The position numbers were made by a program, and so were the translations under genes. A stretch of DNA of 14,677 nt, taken from NCBI GenBank assembly GCA_051880615.1, contig JBJEOH010000016.1, positions 1-14,677 of the forward strand, written 5' to 3'. The first letter of the stretch is position 1; each line of letters begins with the position of its first letter. The DNA comes from UBA7067 sp051880615. Lineage in GTDB: Bacteria; Bacillota; Clostridia; Oscillospirales; Acutalibacteraceae. Under the pieces are notes generated by a model. It made no database searches and was not told the DNA's origin. It worked only from the letters and a program-made list of their open reading frames with translations. Below, piece by piece: positions 1-9,184 of the stretch.

Positions 1-83
1 CACAATTCCACAATCAACACACTTTTTTGTAACACATCAATTGTAATCCTACAGGCTTATTTCTTATTAAAGCGTTCATCATC

Positions 84-112
84 TTGCAGGTGAAAAATAT
101 ATATGATAAAAT
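84..112 (+). promoter_or_regulatory. possible sigma-A promoter for addB-addA-ade
   Basis: A -10-like TAAAAT (107-112) lies 17 bases after TTGCAG (84-89), which matches only the first half of a -35 box. An overlapping TATAAC (113-118) is an alternative -10. The position, about 40 bases before the addB start, fits. The remainder of 1-151 is AT-rich and shows no gene, hairpin or repeat I can support. The weak -35 keeps confidence low. Confidence 0.35.
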
Positions 113-151
113 TATAACCATAATATGAGGTTTTCTTGATAAGGTGATAAA

Positions 152-3100
152 ATGCTAAAATTCATTTTCGGAAGAAGCGGAAGCGGAAAAACAGACTATG
201 TAATAAATTATATGTGTTCCCTTGCAAAGGAGGGAAAGGATAATCTTGTCCTTTTAGTGCCTGAGCAGCACAGCTTTGCAACCGAGAAAAAAATAGTTGA
301 CATAATCGGTCCTAAGCTTGCGAGAAATATCAGCGTTTTGAGCTTTAAGCGAATAGCCGACGCTGTTTTCAGGCAAAGCGGAGGCTTCCCTCAAAAGCCC
401 GTAGACGACGGTATGAAAAATATATTTATGTCGATTGCGCTTAAGGAGTGCAGCGACAATCTCTCGCTTTACGGGAATCAGGTCGGCAGAGCTGATTTTA
501 TTCCGGTTATACTCAATACTGTCAATGAAATGAAAAGCTGTGCCTTGACAAGCGAAGTTGTGTCAGGCTACGGCGCAAGAGTCGGCAGCGAAACGCTCAG
601 CCAGAAGCTTGCGGATGTTGCGCTTATTTCCGAAACCTATAATGCCCTTTTAAATCAGGCGTACTCCGACCCTCTTGACAATCTCACGCTTATATATAAC
701 AAATTGCTTGAGAATAACATTTTCAAAGGCTTTGTAATAGCTCTTGACGGCTTCAGCGGCTTTACAAGGCAGGAGCTTATGCTTATTGAGGTGTTGATGT
801 GCGGTGCAAAGGAATTTATAGTGACTCTGTGCGGCAGCAAGGCGGACTTTGAAAGCGACAGCGATGTTTTCAGAATTACTAAGGAAACAAAAAAATCCAT
901 AACCGAAATCGCCCGAAAAAACAGTGTTTCTGTTATGACTCCGCTGGAGCTTGAAAAAAACTACCGCTTTAAAAATGAAGCTTTGTCACTGCTTGAAAAA
1001 AGCCTGTATTCTTCCGCACCAATAACAAGCTCCTCCGTGAGCGAGGGAATAACAATATATCGCGGCAACACCGTTTATGATGAGTGTGATTATGTTGCAA
1101 GCGAGATAAAAAGACTCGTAACCGAGTGTTCGTATAAATACTCAGATATTGCGGTAATCGCCCGAAATCTTTCACCGTATAAAGGCATACTCAACAGAGC
1201 CTTTGAAAAGAACGATATTTCATATTATATGGAAAATCCGCAGCCGCTTCTGCAAAAATCGCTGGCTGTGTATGTAGTTTCGATTCTTGACGCTGTGTGC
1301 AGCAGCTTTTCAACCGAGTATATTTTCAAAATGCTCAAAACCGGCTATACCTCTTTGACCGAGAATGAAATTTTTGAGCTGGAAAATTATACATATGTCT
1401 GGAATATCAGCGGCTCAAAATGGCTTTCTCCGTTTACACAGAATCCCGACGGCTTCAAGGACGGCTTTTCGGAAGCCGACAAAAAAAGACTTGAAAGGCT
1501 TGAAGAGTCACGAAAAAAATGCATTGAGCCTTTGCTTAAATTCCGCGACAATATCAAGGATAAAACAGGCGGCGAGATTACCCGTCAGCTTTATTTTTTC
1601 TTGGAAAGCCGCAGCGTACAATCTGCATTAAAGGCACAGGAGAAGAAATATATTGACGATAACAACACCACACGCTTGCAGGAGCTTGACAGAATTTGGG
1701 AGATACTCATTGAAAGCCTCGATCAGATTTATTTTGCTTTGGAGGAAGTAAAGCTGAGCCTGCGTGAGTATACCGAGCTTTTCAAGCTGTATATGAACTG
1801 CGTTGATATTTCATACATTCCGCAAAGTCTTGATGAGGTGACAATCGGCACTGCCGACAGAATCAGAACAGACAGTCCGAAAGCCGTGTTTATGCTGGGC
1901 TGTATTCAGGACGAATTCCCTAAAAACCCGACAGCCGCAGGGATTTTCACCGACAATGAAAGATGCGTTCTCCGTGAGCAGGGACTCGGACTTTATGATT
2001 CGGTAAGGCAGCTTGCGGCAAACGAGCTGTTTTATGTATATACCTCAGTTTCAGCGCCGAGTGAGCGGCTGTACGCTGGCTTTTACACTCAGTCTCTATC
2101 GGGCGAGGAATTCAAGGAATCGTCAATTATCCGCGAAATAATCGGCATTCTTAAAATTACAAACCGCGACAAAAATTATTTAATTGAAAAGCATGACGGC
2201 TCATTTGTACGCAGTAAATTGTCTGCCTTTGAGCTTTTGGCGTCGAATTTTTCATCGGACAATGATGTTATTGCTGATTTGAAAAATTACTTCCTCGACA
2301 GCGACAAAGGTGCTGTAGTGCGCAGAATTGACTCTCTGCTGAAAAAAGAGCCGATGCAGATTGAGTCCGAACAGCTTGCAAAAAAGCTGTTTGGCGGTCA
2401 GAACATCAACCTGTCAGCCTCACAGATTGAAAAATTCTACCTTTGTCCTTACCAGTACTTCTGCACCTACGGCTTGAATATCAAGGAGCGCAAAAAGGCA
2501 GAAATCAACGCTGCAGAATTCGGCACACTCGTTCACTATATACTTGAGGTTTTATTGAGTAATTATACCGTTTCAGAGATATACGGCTTGATTGAGCAGA
2601 AAAAGCTCAGCGATGAAATTCAGAAAATACTTTCCTCATACCTTGACAGCTATCTTGGCGGCAAGGATGACAAGACAAAGCGGTTTTTATACGGACTCAG
2701 CCGTATCAAAAAAGGCGCTGAAATACTGGTTACACATATTATATCCGAGCTTTTGTCCTGCGGATTTGATCCGCTTTGCTGTGAGCTGAAAATTGACTAT
2801 CAGAATAATGACGGCGATATTGAGCCTATGGCAATTACGCTTGACGACGGAACAAAAGTCAGCGTAAGAGGCAAGGTTGACAGAGTTGACAAGCTTGAAA
2901 TGGACGGTAATTTTTACATACGAATTGTCGATTATAAAACAGGTAAAAAGGATTTCAGGATAAACGATATTAATTTCGGTCTGAATCTGCAGATGCTTTT
3001 GTATCTAAAAGCCATTACCGAAAACGGAGAGCAGAAATTTGAGCATAAAATCACACCGGCAGGTGTTTTGTATATGCCGGCTTCTCCTAATCTTGTATCG

Positions 3101-3454
3101 GATACGAAAGGGGAGGACGAAATTAACAAATCCTATGCAATGGACGGTGTAATCGTAGACGACGGTAAAGGGATTTTGCAGGCTTTGAAAAAAGACAAAA
3201 AATATGTAAAAACAAAGGATATTATGACTCCGAGTGAGCTTAAGGTCTGCTTTGATAAAATAGACACGCTGATAATCCATATGGTTAAATCGCTTATGAG
3301 CGGTAAAATAAATGCAACGCCTGTAAAGTCTTATGACGATGACGCTTGCAAATACTGCCCATATTCAAGCTCCTGCGGATATGAAAACGGAATGGACAGC
3401 GTAAATCTGAGGGATTTATCAAAATCCCCTGTATATAACGGTAAGGAGGTGTGA
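152..3454 (+). CDS. addB: ATP-dependent helicase/nuclease subunit B (AddB)
   Basis: AddB is the non-translocating partner of the AddAB enzyme, the Bacillota counterpart of RecBCD. It helps recognise the Chi-like regulatory sequence and cuts the 5'-ended strand during resection of double-strand breaks, leaving a 3' tail for RecA. The protein has 1,100 residues, close to the roughly 1,160 of Bacillus subtilis AddB. A Walker A loop GRSGSGKT sits at residues 7-14. The middle is a degenerate UvrD-like helicase fold. The C-terminal nuclease is intact: GKVDRVD with D910 and VDYKTGK with D927 and K929. Four cysteines expected to hold a 4Fe-4S cluster are present: C765 (in LCPYQYFC) plus C1066, C1069 and C1075 (CKYCPYSSSC). 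The ATG at 152 is preceded by AAGGTGAT, a good ribosome binding site. The stop is two bases before the addA start, so the two genes are surely one operon. Confidence 0.96.
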   Translation: MLKFIFGRSGSGKTDYVINYMCSLAKEGKDNLVLLVPEQHSFATEKKIVDIIGPKLARNISVLSFKRIADAVFRQSGGFPQKPVDDGMKNIFMSIALKECSDNLSLYGNQVGRADFIPVILNTVNEMKSCALTSEVVSGYGARVGSETLSQKLADVALISETYNALLNQAYSDPLDNLTLIYNKLLENNIFKGFVIALDGFSGFTRQELMLIEVLMCGAKEFIVTLCGSKADFESDSDVFRITKETKKSITEIARKNSVSVMTPLELEKNYRFKNEALSLLEKSLYSSAPITSSSVSEGITIYRGNTVYDECDYVASEIKRLVTECSYKYSDIAVIARNLSPYKGILNRAFEKNDISYYMENPQPLLQKSLAVYVVSILDAVCSSFSTEYIFKMLKTGYTSLTENEIFELENYTYVWNISGSKWLSPFTQNPDGFKDGFSEADKKRLERLEESRKKCIEPLLKFRDNIKDKTGGEITRQLYFFLESRSVQSALKAQEKKYIDDNNTTRLQELDRIWEILIESLDQIYFALEEVKLSLREYTELFKLYMNCVDISYIPQSLDEVTIGTADRIRTDSPKAVFMLGCIQDEFPKNPTAAGIFTDNERCVLREQGLGLYDSVRQLAANELFYVYTSVSAPSERLYAGFYTQSLSGEEFKESSIIREIIGILKITNRDKNYLIEKHDGSFVRSKLSAFELLASNFSSDNDVIADLKNYFLDSDKGAVVRRIDSLLKKEPMQIESEQLAKKLFGGQNINLSASQIEKFYLCPYQYFCTYGLNIKERKKAEINAAEFGTLVHYILEVLLSNYTVSEIYGLIEQKKLSDEIQKILSSYLDSYLGGKDDKTKRFLYGLSRIKKGAEILVTHIISELLSCGFDPLCCELKIDYQNNDGDIEPMAITLDDGTKVSVRGKVDRVDKLEMDGNFYIRIVDYKTGKKDFRINDINFGLNLQMLLYLKAITENGEQKFEHKITPAGVLYMPASPNLVSDTKGEDEINKSYAMDGVIVDDGKGILQALKKDKKYVKTKDIMTPSELKVCFDKIDTLIIHMVKSLMSGKINATPVKSYDDDACKYCPYSSSCGYENGMDSVNLRDLSKSPVYNGKEV
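3443..3450 (+). promoter_or_regulatory. ribosome binding site that fixes the addA start
   Basis: AAGGAGGT at the very end of addB. It directly abuts a GTG at 3451 (spacing zero, not usable) and lies 6 bases before the ATG at 3457 (ideal). The ATG is therefore the start, and addA translation begins just after the addB stop at 3452-3454, suggesting translational coupling. Confidence 0.9.
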
Positions 3455-3456
3455 GT

Positions 3457-6400
3457 ATGCCAAGAGAATGGACTCCTGCACAGAAGGACGCAATTAATGC
3501 CAAGGGCGGCGCTGTTTTAGTATCAGCGGCGGCAGGCTCGGGCAAAACAACAGTGCTTGTCAAGCGTGTGATAAGCAGAATAACAGACCCCGACAATAAA
3601 ATGGACATTGATAAGCTTCTGATAGTTACCTACACAAAGGCAGCTGCGACTGAAATGCTGGAAAAAATCACAGCTCAGCTTGATCTGCTGTCAAAGCAGT
3701 TCCCTGACGAGGCGTATTATCACCGACAGCTTATGCTGCTGCCAAAGGCTAATATCAGCACAATCCACAGCTTTTGCGGTAATGTCGTTAAAGAAAATTT
3801 CTACCTGCTTGACGATATACCGTCCGAATATAAAATCGGCGATGAAAGCGCATTGTCGGTTATCAGAAATCAGGCGGTCGAAAATGTTATCGAAAGTCTT
3901 TACGACAATGAGGATGAGGGCTTCAGATATATGGCGGATTGCTTCAGTACAGCCAAGGGTGAGTACAACCTTAAATCCACCATCCTGAGTATTTATGAAT
4001 TTTTATGCTCACAGCCATTTCCCGATAAATGGATGAACGATGTTGAAGCGGCTTATGAGGAAGAAAATATTTCAAACAGCATATGGGGTAAGGCTATACT
4101 CACCGAAGCAAAGCTTGCGGCGGAATTTCTTACGGATAAGATAAACGAATGTATAAATCTTTTTGAAATGAATCCCGAAATAGGCAAAGCCTTTGGTGAA
4201 AGTATTAATGGTAGATACAAAGCCATAGTGGATAAATTTTCAAACCTTGTTCAAACTGAAAATTGGGACGCTTTGTGTGAGTTTTCTGCTAAAAAGCATA
4301 ACTTTGGAAAACTGATAGCAGCCAAAGGATATGCAAGTCACCCGACTAAAGTAAGAATAGCTAATATCTGCAATATGATAAAGAAAGAAATATCCGAAAA
4401 TATTCCAAAGCTTTTTATTTATGACAGCAAGCAATATGCCGCGATAACTGAAATTGTAAGACCTGCTGTATCGGCACTATTCAAAACCGTAAAACTGTTT
4501 TCACAGGAATATGCACGGCTGAAGTCAGATGAAAGTCTTGCCGATTTTTCGGATTTAGAGCATTGGACAATGCGCCTTTTGTATAATAACGGTCAGACAA
4601 CCGAGCTTGCGCAAAAGCTGTCAGACTCATTTTGCGAGGTTATGGTTGATGAATACCAGGATGCCAACGAGGTGCAGGATTTAATATTCACAAGCGTAAG
4701 CGACAACGGCAGAAAGCTGTTTGTTGTCGGCGATGTCAAGCAGAGTATATACCGTTTTCGTCAGGCTAATCCCGAGCTGTTTCTGCGCCGCAAAAACGCA
4801 TATCAGCCGTATGACAGAGAGCTTGACAACTATCCTGCAAAAATAGTTCTTGATAAAAACTTCAGAAGCAGAAGCGGCATTGCCGAAACCGTCAATTTCA
4901 TATTTTCAAAGCTTATGTCGCCGCAGGCAGGTGATATGTATTATCTTGATGAAGATAAGCTTGTGTGCGGAGCCGGTTATAGCGAGGATAATAACCCGGA
5001 CTGCACCCTTGATATACTTTTCACTCCTACAAAATCCGAGGTGTCCTCCTACATAGCAGAGGCAAGGCTGATAGCCAATAAAATCATTGAGATGAAGCAG
5101 GAATTTATGGTTGAGGAAAACGGAGTGAAGAGGGATGCGAAATACAGCGATTTTGCAATATTGCTGCGAAATAACACCCACGCCATTGATTATCTGAATG
5201 TTCTTAACTCCGCAGGAATTCCTGCTCAGTGCAGCGCTTCAGATAATTTCCTTGATACGGTTGAGATTTCGATTATAATTTCTCTGCTTAAGGTCATCAG
5301 CAATCCCTTACAGGATGTAGAGCTTCTGAATGTGATGACAAGCCCGATTTTTGCCTTCACCCCGACAGAGCTTACAAAAATCAGAACAGATAACCGCAGG
5401 GAACCGCTATATTCATCAGTTTTAAAATTTGCCGCAAACAATGATAAGCATTGCAAGGAGCTGTGCGATACTCTATCATCGTTCAGAGCTCTTTCAAGCA
5501 CCTGCAATCTCTCCGAGCTGATTGACGAAATATACTCAAAAACATCATATCCTCTGCTTCTTTCTTCAACTGACGGCGGCGAGCTTAAGCTTAATAATCT
5601 TCGCCTTTTTCAGCAGTACACCGCTGATTATGACGAGTCGGGCGGCAGCCTTTCATCGTATATCCGTTATCTGGACAAGCTTATTGAACAGGGCGTTGAG
5701 CTTAAGGCTGCGCGTGTTGACGGTGAGGTAAGCAAGGTTAGAATAATGACAATTCACAGCTCCAAGGGTCTTGAATTTCCTGTGTGCTTTATCGCAGGAA
5801 TTTCCTCGCAGAAGCATTATGACGCTTCACAGCTTCTGATGCACCCGAAGCTCGGCGTTGGTGCGTCGGTAAATTATATTGACGGGCCGTATAAGCTTGA
5901 ATCTGTTCAAAAGCAGGCAATTCGTATGCGGCAGGATATTGACGAGATATCAGAGGAGCTTCGTGTGCTGTATGTTGCCCTTACACGAGCAAAGGAAAAG
6001 CTCTGTATGATTTCCTCGTTTGGCAGCGGTAATCCGCAGAAAACGCTAAACGAGCTTTGCGCTAAGCTGGATATTGAAAATAAAAAAATCCACCCCTATG
6101 TAGTAAGGAGTCTTTCTACAACGGCGCAAAGGCTTGTTGCCTGTGCGATACTTTACGGAAAAAACCGCAGTCTTACCGATATTCTTGAAATGTCCTGTAC
6201 TCCGTTTGTCGGAAAGGCAGAGAACTTCTGGAAAACGGAAATTCTTATGGGTGATGAGATATATGAGGAGTTCTCAGATGAAGAGGACGAGGAAAGCGTA
6301 AGCCTGAATATCACCTTTGATGAGATTATGCGCAGGATTTCGCTTGAATATAAAAATAATGTGCTTACTCAGATACCCGTCAAGGTTTCGGTGTCAGACA

Positions 6401-6975
6401 TTGCGCATAAGGGTGATAGCAGAATACATTCCTTTTCAGCTCGTCCTGCATTCCTGTCCGATGAAGATATGACGGCGGCACAAAAAGGAACTGCAATTCA
6501 CGCGCTTATGCAGTTTGCTGATTACAAGGCATTTATCGAAAATCCGCGCTCTGAAATAGAGCGCCTTGTAAACAGCAGGTTTTTAAGTCAGCCGCAGGCT
6601 GAGATTGTCGATATTCAAAAGGCGCTAAACTGCATTAACAATCCGTTTATGCAAAGCTTTTTAGTCGCTGAAAAAACCTTTCGCGAATACCGCTTTGCAG
6701 TTAAAATAAAAGCGTCGGATATTTATGATGATGCGCAGCTGAGCGATAATGACGAGCTTATTTTGCAGGGTGCTGTTGACTGCGCTTATGTAGAAAACGG
6801 AAAAATAATTATAATAGATTATAAAACGGACAGGGTAAAGAGTATGCAGGAGCTTAAAAGCAGGTATGCCGAGCAGCTAAGGCTTTACAGCTACGCTATG
6901 AAGCTTTCAACGGGGCTTGAGGTTTCTAAATGCGTTATATACTCCTTTACGCTTAATGATACAATAGAGGTGTGA
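3457..6975 (+). CDS. addA: ATP-dependent helicase/nuclease subunit A (AddA)
   Basis: AddA is the 3'-to-5' SF1A helicase motor of AddAB and carries the nuclease for the 3'-ended strand upstream of Chi. The length is 1,172 residues, compared with about 1,230 in B. subtilis. Helicase motifs appear in order: Q motif WTPAQKDAI near the N-terminus, Walker A AAGSGKTT (K30), motif Ia IVTYTKAAATEM, Walker B VDEYQD (D398, E399), motif III VVGDVKQSIYRFRQ, motif IV DKNFRSRSG, motif V MTIHSSKGLEFPV, and motif VI LRVLYVALTRAKEK. The C-terminal RecB-type nuclease shows GTAIHALMQF, LQGAVDCAY and IIDYKTD (D1121, K1123), so both activities look intact. The start is the ATG with the proper ribosome binding site; a GTG two codons earlier is rejected. 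The stop is 5 bases before ade. A 300-base AT-rich patch (4141-4440, residues about 229-328, outside the motifs) differs from the rest of the gene in composition. Confidence 0.96.
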   Translation: MPREWTPAQKDAINAKGGAVLVSAAAGSGKTTVLVKRVISRITDPDNKMDIDKLLIVTYTKAAATEMLEKITAQLDLLSKQFPDEAYYHRQLMLLPKANISTIHSFCGNVVKENFYLLDDIPSEYKIGDESALSVIRNQAVENVIESLYDNEDEGFRYMADCFSTAKGEYNLKSTILSIYEFLCSQPFPDKWMNDVEAAYEEENISNSIWGKAILTEAKLAAEFLTDKINECINLFEMNPEIGKAFGESINGRYKAIVDKFSNLVQTENWDALCEFSAKKHNFGKLIAAKGYASHPTKVRIANICNMIKKEISENIPKLFIYDSKQYAAITEIVRPAVSALFKTVKLFSQEYARLKSDESLADFSDLEHWTMRLLYNNGQTTELAQKLSDSFCEVMVDEYQDANEVQDLIFTSVSDNGRKLFVVGDVKQSIYRFRQANPELFLRRKNAYQPYDRELDNYPAKIVLDKNFRSRSGIAETVNFIFSKLMSPQAGDMYYLDEDKLVCGAGYSEDNNPDCTLDILFTPTKSEVSSYIAEARLIANKIIEMKQEFMVEENGVKRDAKYSDFAILLRNNTHAIDYLNVLNSAGIPAQCSASDNFLDTVEISIIISLLKVISNPLQDVELLNVMTSPIFAFTPTELTKIRTDNRREPLYSSVLKFAANNDKHCKELCDTLSSFRALSSTCNLSELIDEIYSKTSYPLLLSSTDGGELKLNNLRLFQQYTADYDESGGSLSSYIRYLDKLIEQGVELKAARVDGEVSKVRIMTIHSSKGLEFPVCFIAGISSQKHYDASQLLMHPKLGVGASVNYIDGPYKLESVQKQAIRMRQDIDEISEELRVLYVALTRAKEKLCMISSFGSGNPQKTLNELCAKLDIENKKIHPYVVRSLSTTAQRLVACAILYGKNRSLTDILEMSCTPFVGKAENFWKTEILMGDEIYEEFSDEEDEESVSLNITFDEIMRRISLEYKNNVLTQIPVKVSVSDIAHKGDSRIHSFSARPAFLSDEDMTAAQKGTAIHALMQFADYKAFIENPRSEIERLVNSRFLSQPQAEIVDIQKALNCINNPFMQSFLVAEKTFREYRFAVKIKASDIYDDAQLSDNDELILQGAVDCAYVENGKIIIIDYKTDRVKSMQELKSRYAEQLRLYSYAMKLSTGLEVSKCVIYSFTLNDTIEV
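6967..6972 (+). promoter_or_regulatory. ribosome binding site of ade
   Basis: GAGGTG lies inside the last codons of addA, 8 bases before the ATG at 6981. It selects that ATG over an in-frame GTG at 6972, which overlaps the site itself. Confidence 0.8.
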
Positions 6976-6980
6976 CAGTT

Positions 6981-8675
6981 ATGAATAATGAAGTAATAAA
7001 GAAGAAGCTTATCGACACAGCCGCAGGCAGAATTAAAGCCGATACAGTATTAAAAAATGTAAATTACCTGAATGTTTTTACTAATGAGTTTGTAACGGCT
7101 GATGTTGCTATTACAAGCGGCTATATCGCAGGAATAGGCGATTACAGCGGAGAAAACGAGCTTGACTGCACTGATAAATTCCTTGTGCCTGGCTTTATCG
7201 ACAGCCATATTCACCTTGAAAGCTCCATAGTATCGCCAAAAAGCTTTGCAAAAGCTGTTTCAGCACACGGTACAACAGCGGTTGTTACAGACCCGCACGA
7301 GATAACAAATGTACTCGGAACAGACGGTATAGACTATATGCTCAAGTCAACCGAGAATTTGCCGATTGATGTGTTTTTTGTTGTTCCGTCCTGCGTTCCT
7401 GCAAGTCCTTTTGATGAAAACGGTGCGGTTATAAATCATTTTGATACAGAAAAATGCATGGACAATCCTCGTATCCTCGGTATAGCGGAGATGATGAATT
7501 TCCCAGCAACTATTGGCGCTGACAGCGAAATAATTAAAATGATTTTATCAGCTGAAAACAGGGGAAAGGTTACTGACGGTCACGCGCCTACTCTCAGCGG
7601 TAAAAGCCTGAACGCTTATGTTGCCGCAGGTATAATGTCCGACCACGAATGTACCAATCTTGAAGAAGCTCTTGAAAAGCTGTCGCTTGGGCAATACATT
7701 ATGATAAGACAGGGTACGGCGGGCAGAAACCTTGACGCACTTGCTCCGTTGCTAACGGGCGATACCTACACAAGATGTCTTTTCGCAACTGACGACAAGC
7801 ATCCGGGTGAGCTTATCCGGAACGGTCACATAGACTATATAATCAAAAAAGCAATCTCAAGCGGAGTAAAGCCTGAAATTGCTTATAAGGTTGCATCCTT
7901 TAATGCGGCACAGTATTTTAAGCTTCCGCAAAGAGGTGCTATTGCGCCTGGATATATAGCCGATTTGGTACTGCTTGACGATATTAACAGCGTCAGCATT
8001 GCCGCCGTTTTCAAAAACGGTGAAAAGCCTCAATCAAATACAGCAGTATCAGTTTCGGATATTGACAGCGCATTGAGTGAAAAAGTAAGACACACAATGA
8101 ACACCTCAAAAATCACCGAGGAATCACTGAAAATAAAAAAGAGCAGTGAAAAGGTGATTGGTTTAATCAGCGGTCAGATTGTCACAACCGATGAGGGGCA
8201 GGCCGGCGGAATAGATACTGAAAACGATATACTCAAGGTCTGTGTTGCTGAACGACATAAAAATACAGGGCATATAGGAGTGTGTTATATCAAGGGCTAC
8301 GGCTTGAAAAGCGGCGCAGTTGCCACAAGCATAGCTCACGACTCTCACAATATTATTGCTATCGGAGCTACTGACAGCGATATTGTAACGGCTGTCAATG
8401 CAATAATAGATATGGGCGGCGGTATGGTTGTTGTAAACAACGAATGTGTAATTGAGAGCCTGCCGCTTGAAATCGCAGGGCTGATGACCGATGAAGACAT
8501 TGATTGCGTAAGCGGCAAGATAGACAGCTTAAAGCAGGCGGCTTATTCTCTTGGTGTGAATCAGGATATTGACCCGCTTATGACTCTTTCGTTTGTCAGT
8601 CTGCCGGTTATACCGCACATAAAGCTCACAAGCTTGGGAGTTGTAGATGTCGATAAATTTGAACTTCTGAAATAA
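6981..8675 (+). CDS. ade: adenine deaminase
   Basis: This enzyme hydrolyses adenine to hypoxanthine and ammonia in purine salvage, in the cytoplasm, with a binuclear metal centre (Fe2+ or Mn2+ in characterised members). It has 564 residues, close to the 577 of B. subtilis AdeC, and belongs to the amidohydrolase superfamily. An N-terminal beta-sandwich piece leads to the metal motif HIHLESS (H76, H78), then TTAVVTDPHEI (H106, E107), GHAPTLSG (H201), SDHECT (D221, H222) and FATDDKHPGE (D271, D272, H274). The sequence AAQYFKLPQRGAIAPGYIAD closes the barrel region, and the adenine-deaminase C-terminal domain contains AERHKNTGHIG and AIAHDSHNI-like residues (SIAHDSHNI). Motif spacing and completeness separate it from dihydroorotase, urease and cytosine deaminase. 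It sits 5 bases behind addA, so it is likely co-transcribed, and is followed by a terminator. No purine riboswitch is visible before it. A metabolic reason for the linkage to addBA is not evident. Confidence 0.95.
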   Translation: MNNEVIKKKLIDTAAGRIKADTVLKNVNYLNVFTNEFVTADVAITSGYIAGIGDYSGENELDCTDKFLVPGFIDSHIHLESSIVSPKSFAKAVSAHGTTAVVTDPHEITNVLGTDGIDYMLKSTENLPIDVFFVVPSCVPASPFDENGAVINHFDTEKCMDNPRILGIAEMMNFPATIGADSEIIKMILSAENRGKVTDGHAPTLSGKSLNAYVAAGIMSDHECTNLEEALEKLSLGQYIMIRQGTAGRNLDALAPLLTGDTYTRCLFATDDKHPGELIRNGHIDYIIKKAISSGVKPEIAYKVASFNAAQYFKLPQRGAIAPGYIADLVLLDDINSVSIAAVFKNGEKPQSNTAVSVSDIDSALSEKVRHTMNTSKITEESLKIKKSSEKVIGLISGQIVTTDEGQAGGIDTENDILKVCVAERHKNTGHIGVCYIKGYGLKSGAVATSIAHDSHNIIAIGATDSDIVTAVNAIIDMGGGMVVVNNECVIESLPLEIAGLMTDEDIDCVSGKIDSLKQAAYSLGVNQDIDPLMTLSFVSLPVIPHIKLTSLGVVDVDKFELLK

Positions 8676-8681
8676 AATTAC

Positions 8682-8708
8682 AAGCCGGACGATTAAACCG
8701 TCCGGCTT
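8682..8708. terminator. bidirectional intrinsic terminator between ade and the DUF3021 gene
   Basis: A perfect 10-bp stem (AAGCCGGACG / CGTCCGGCTT) closes a 7-base loop, 6 bases after the ade stop and 4 bases after the end of the converging DUF3021 gene. On the + strand the downstream bases are only moderately U-rich (AAAGTTATTT). On the - strand they read GTAATTTTATTT, a better U tract. It most likely ends both converging transcripts. Confidence 0.85.
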
Positions 8709-8712
8709 AAAG

Positions 8713-9171
8713 TTATTTGCTTGCTTTTGAAAGCTTTTCGTTCATTTTTTTTATTTTACTTTTCCAGAAGATAAACTGAGATATAAATATAACAAAATAA
8801 ATTGAGATAAAAATTATATAGTATGATAAAATTCCAAGCAAGCTGTGTTCCATCCAGTGGCAGATGTACGCTATCGGCAACATTGAAATTGAAATGCAAA
8901 GGAAGTGTATGAATGACTGCTTGAGTATTCCGAATTTTTCAATGTTGAATATTATTGAGCTTGCCGCACACATAAACCCAAGTATGCCGCCGAGCAGATA
9001 TTGAATAGCCGCCGCGTTGATTTCGTTGCCGCACTGCTCTGTAAACGCAGGAACAATCGGATAATATTTTCCGTCGCCTATTGTGAAAGAAATTAAAACA
9101 GGAATTAATACTGTAATAAATACTCCCATCAGAAAACCGATTGTACCTCTTTGAAAAAACTTTTTAACCAT
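8713..9171 (-). CDS. DUF3021 family membrane protein, partner of the LytTR regulator
   Basis: A 152-residue integral membrane protein with four hydrophobic segments at about residues 10-31, 56-75, 85-105 and 112-136, a basic N-terminus (MVKKFFQRG) and a short lysine-rich C-terminal tail (SKIKKMNEKLSKASK). This four-helix plan and the position directly behind a LytTR gene fit DUF3021. Family knowledge: such membrane proteins paired with a stand-alone LytTR protein can hold the regulator inactive, as in the LytTR regulatory systems of streptococci. That role here is inference from context. The start has AGGAG about 8 bases upstream (GAGAGGAGAATTATT before ATG), and the gene lies 13 bases after the LytTR stop, so the two share an mRNA. 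No catalytic residues are evident. The DUF number is recalled from pattern, not searched. Confidence 0.75.
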   Translation of the reverse strand: MVKKFFQRGTIGFLMGVFITVLIPVLISFTIGDGKYYPIVPAFTEQCGNEINAAAIQYLLGGILGFMCAASSIIFNIEKFGILKQSFIHFLCISISMLPIAYICHWMEHSLLGILSYYIIFISIYFVIFISQFIFWKSKIKKMNEKLSKASK

Positions 9172-9184
9172 AATAATTCTCCTC

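Noticed and set aside
3451..3456. GTG start two codons before the chosen addA ATG
   Set aside because: The AAGGAGGT site directly touches the GTG, leaving no spacing for initiation; the ATG at 3457 is correctly placed.
3294..3608. Open frame of 104 codons on the - strand across the addB/addA junction
   Set aside because: It lies antisense to the AddB cysteine motif and the AddA Walker A region, both clearly coding on the + strand.
6972..6980. GTG start three codons before the chosen ade ATG
   Set aside because: It overlaps its own putative ribosome binding site (GAGGTG); the ATG at 6981 has an 8-base spacing.
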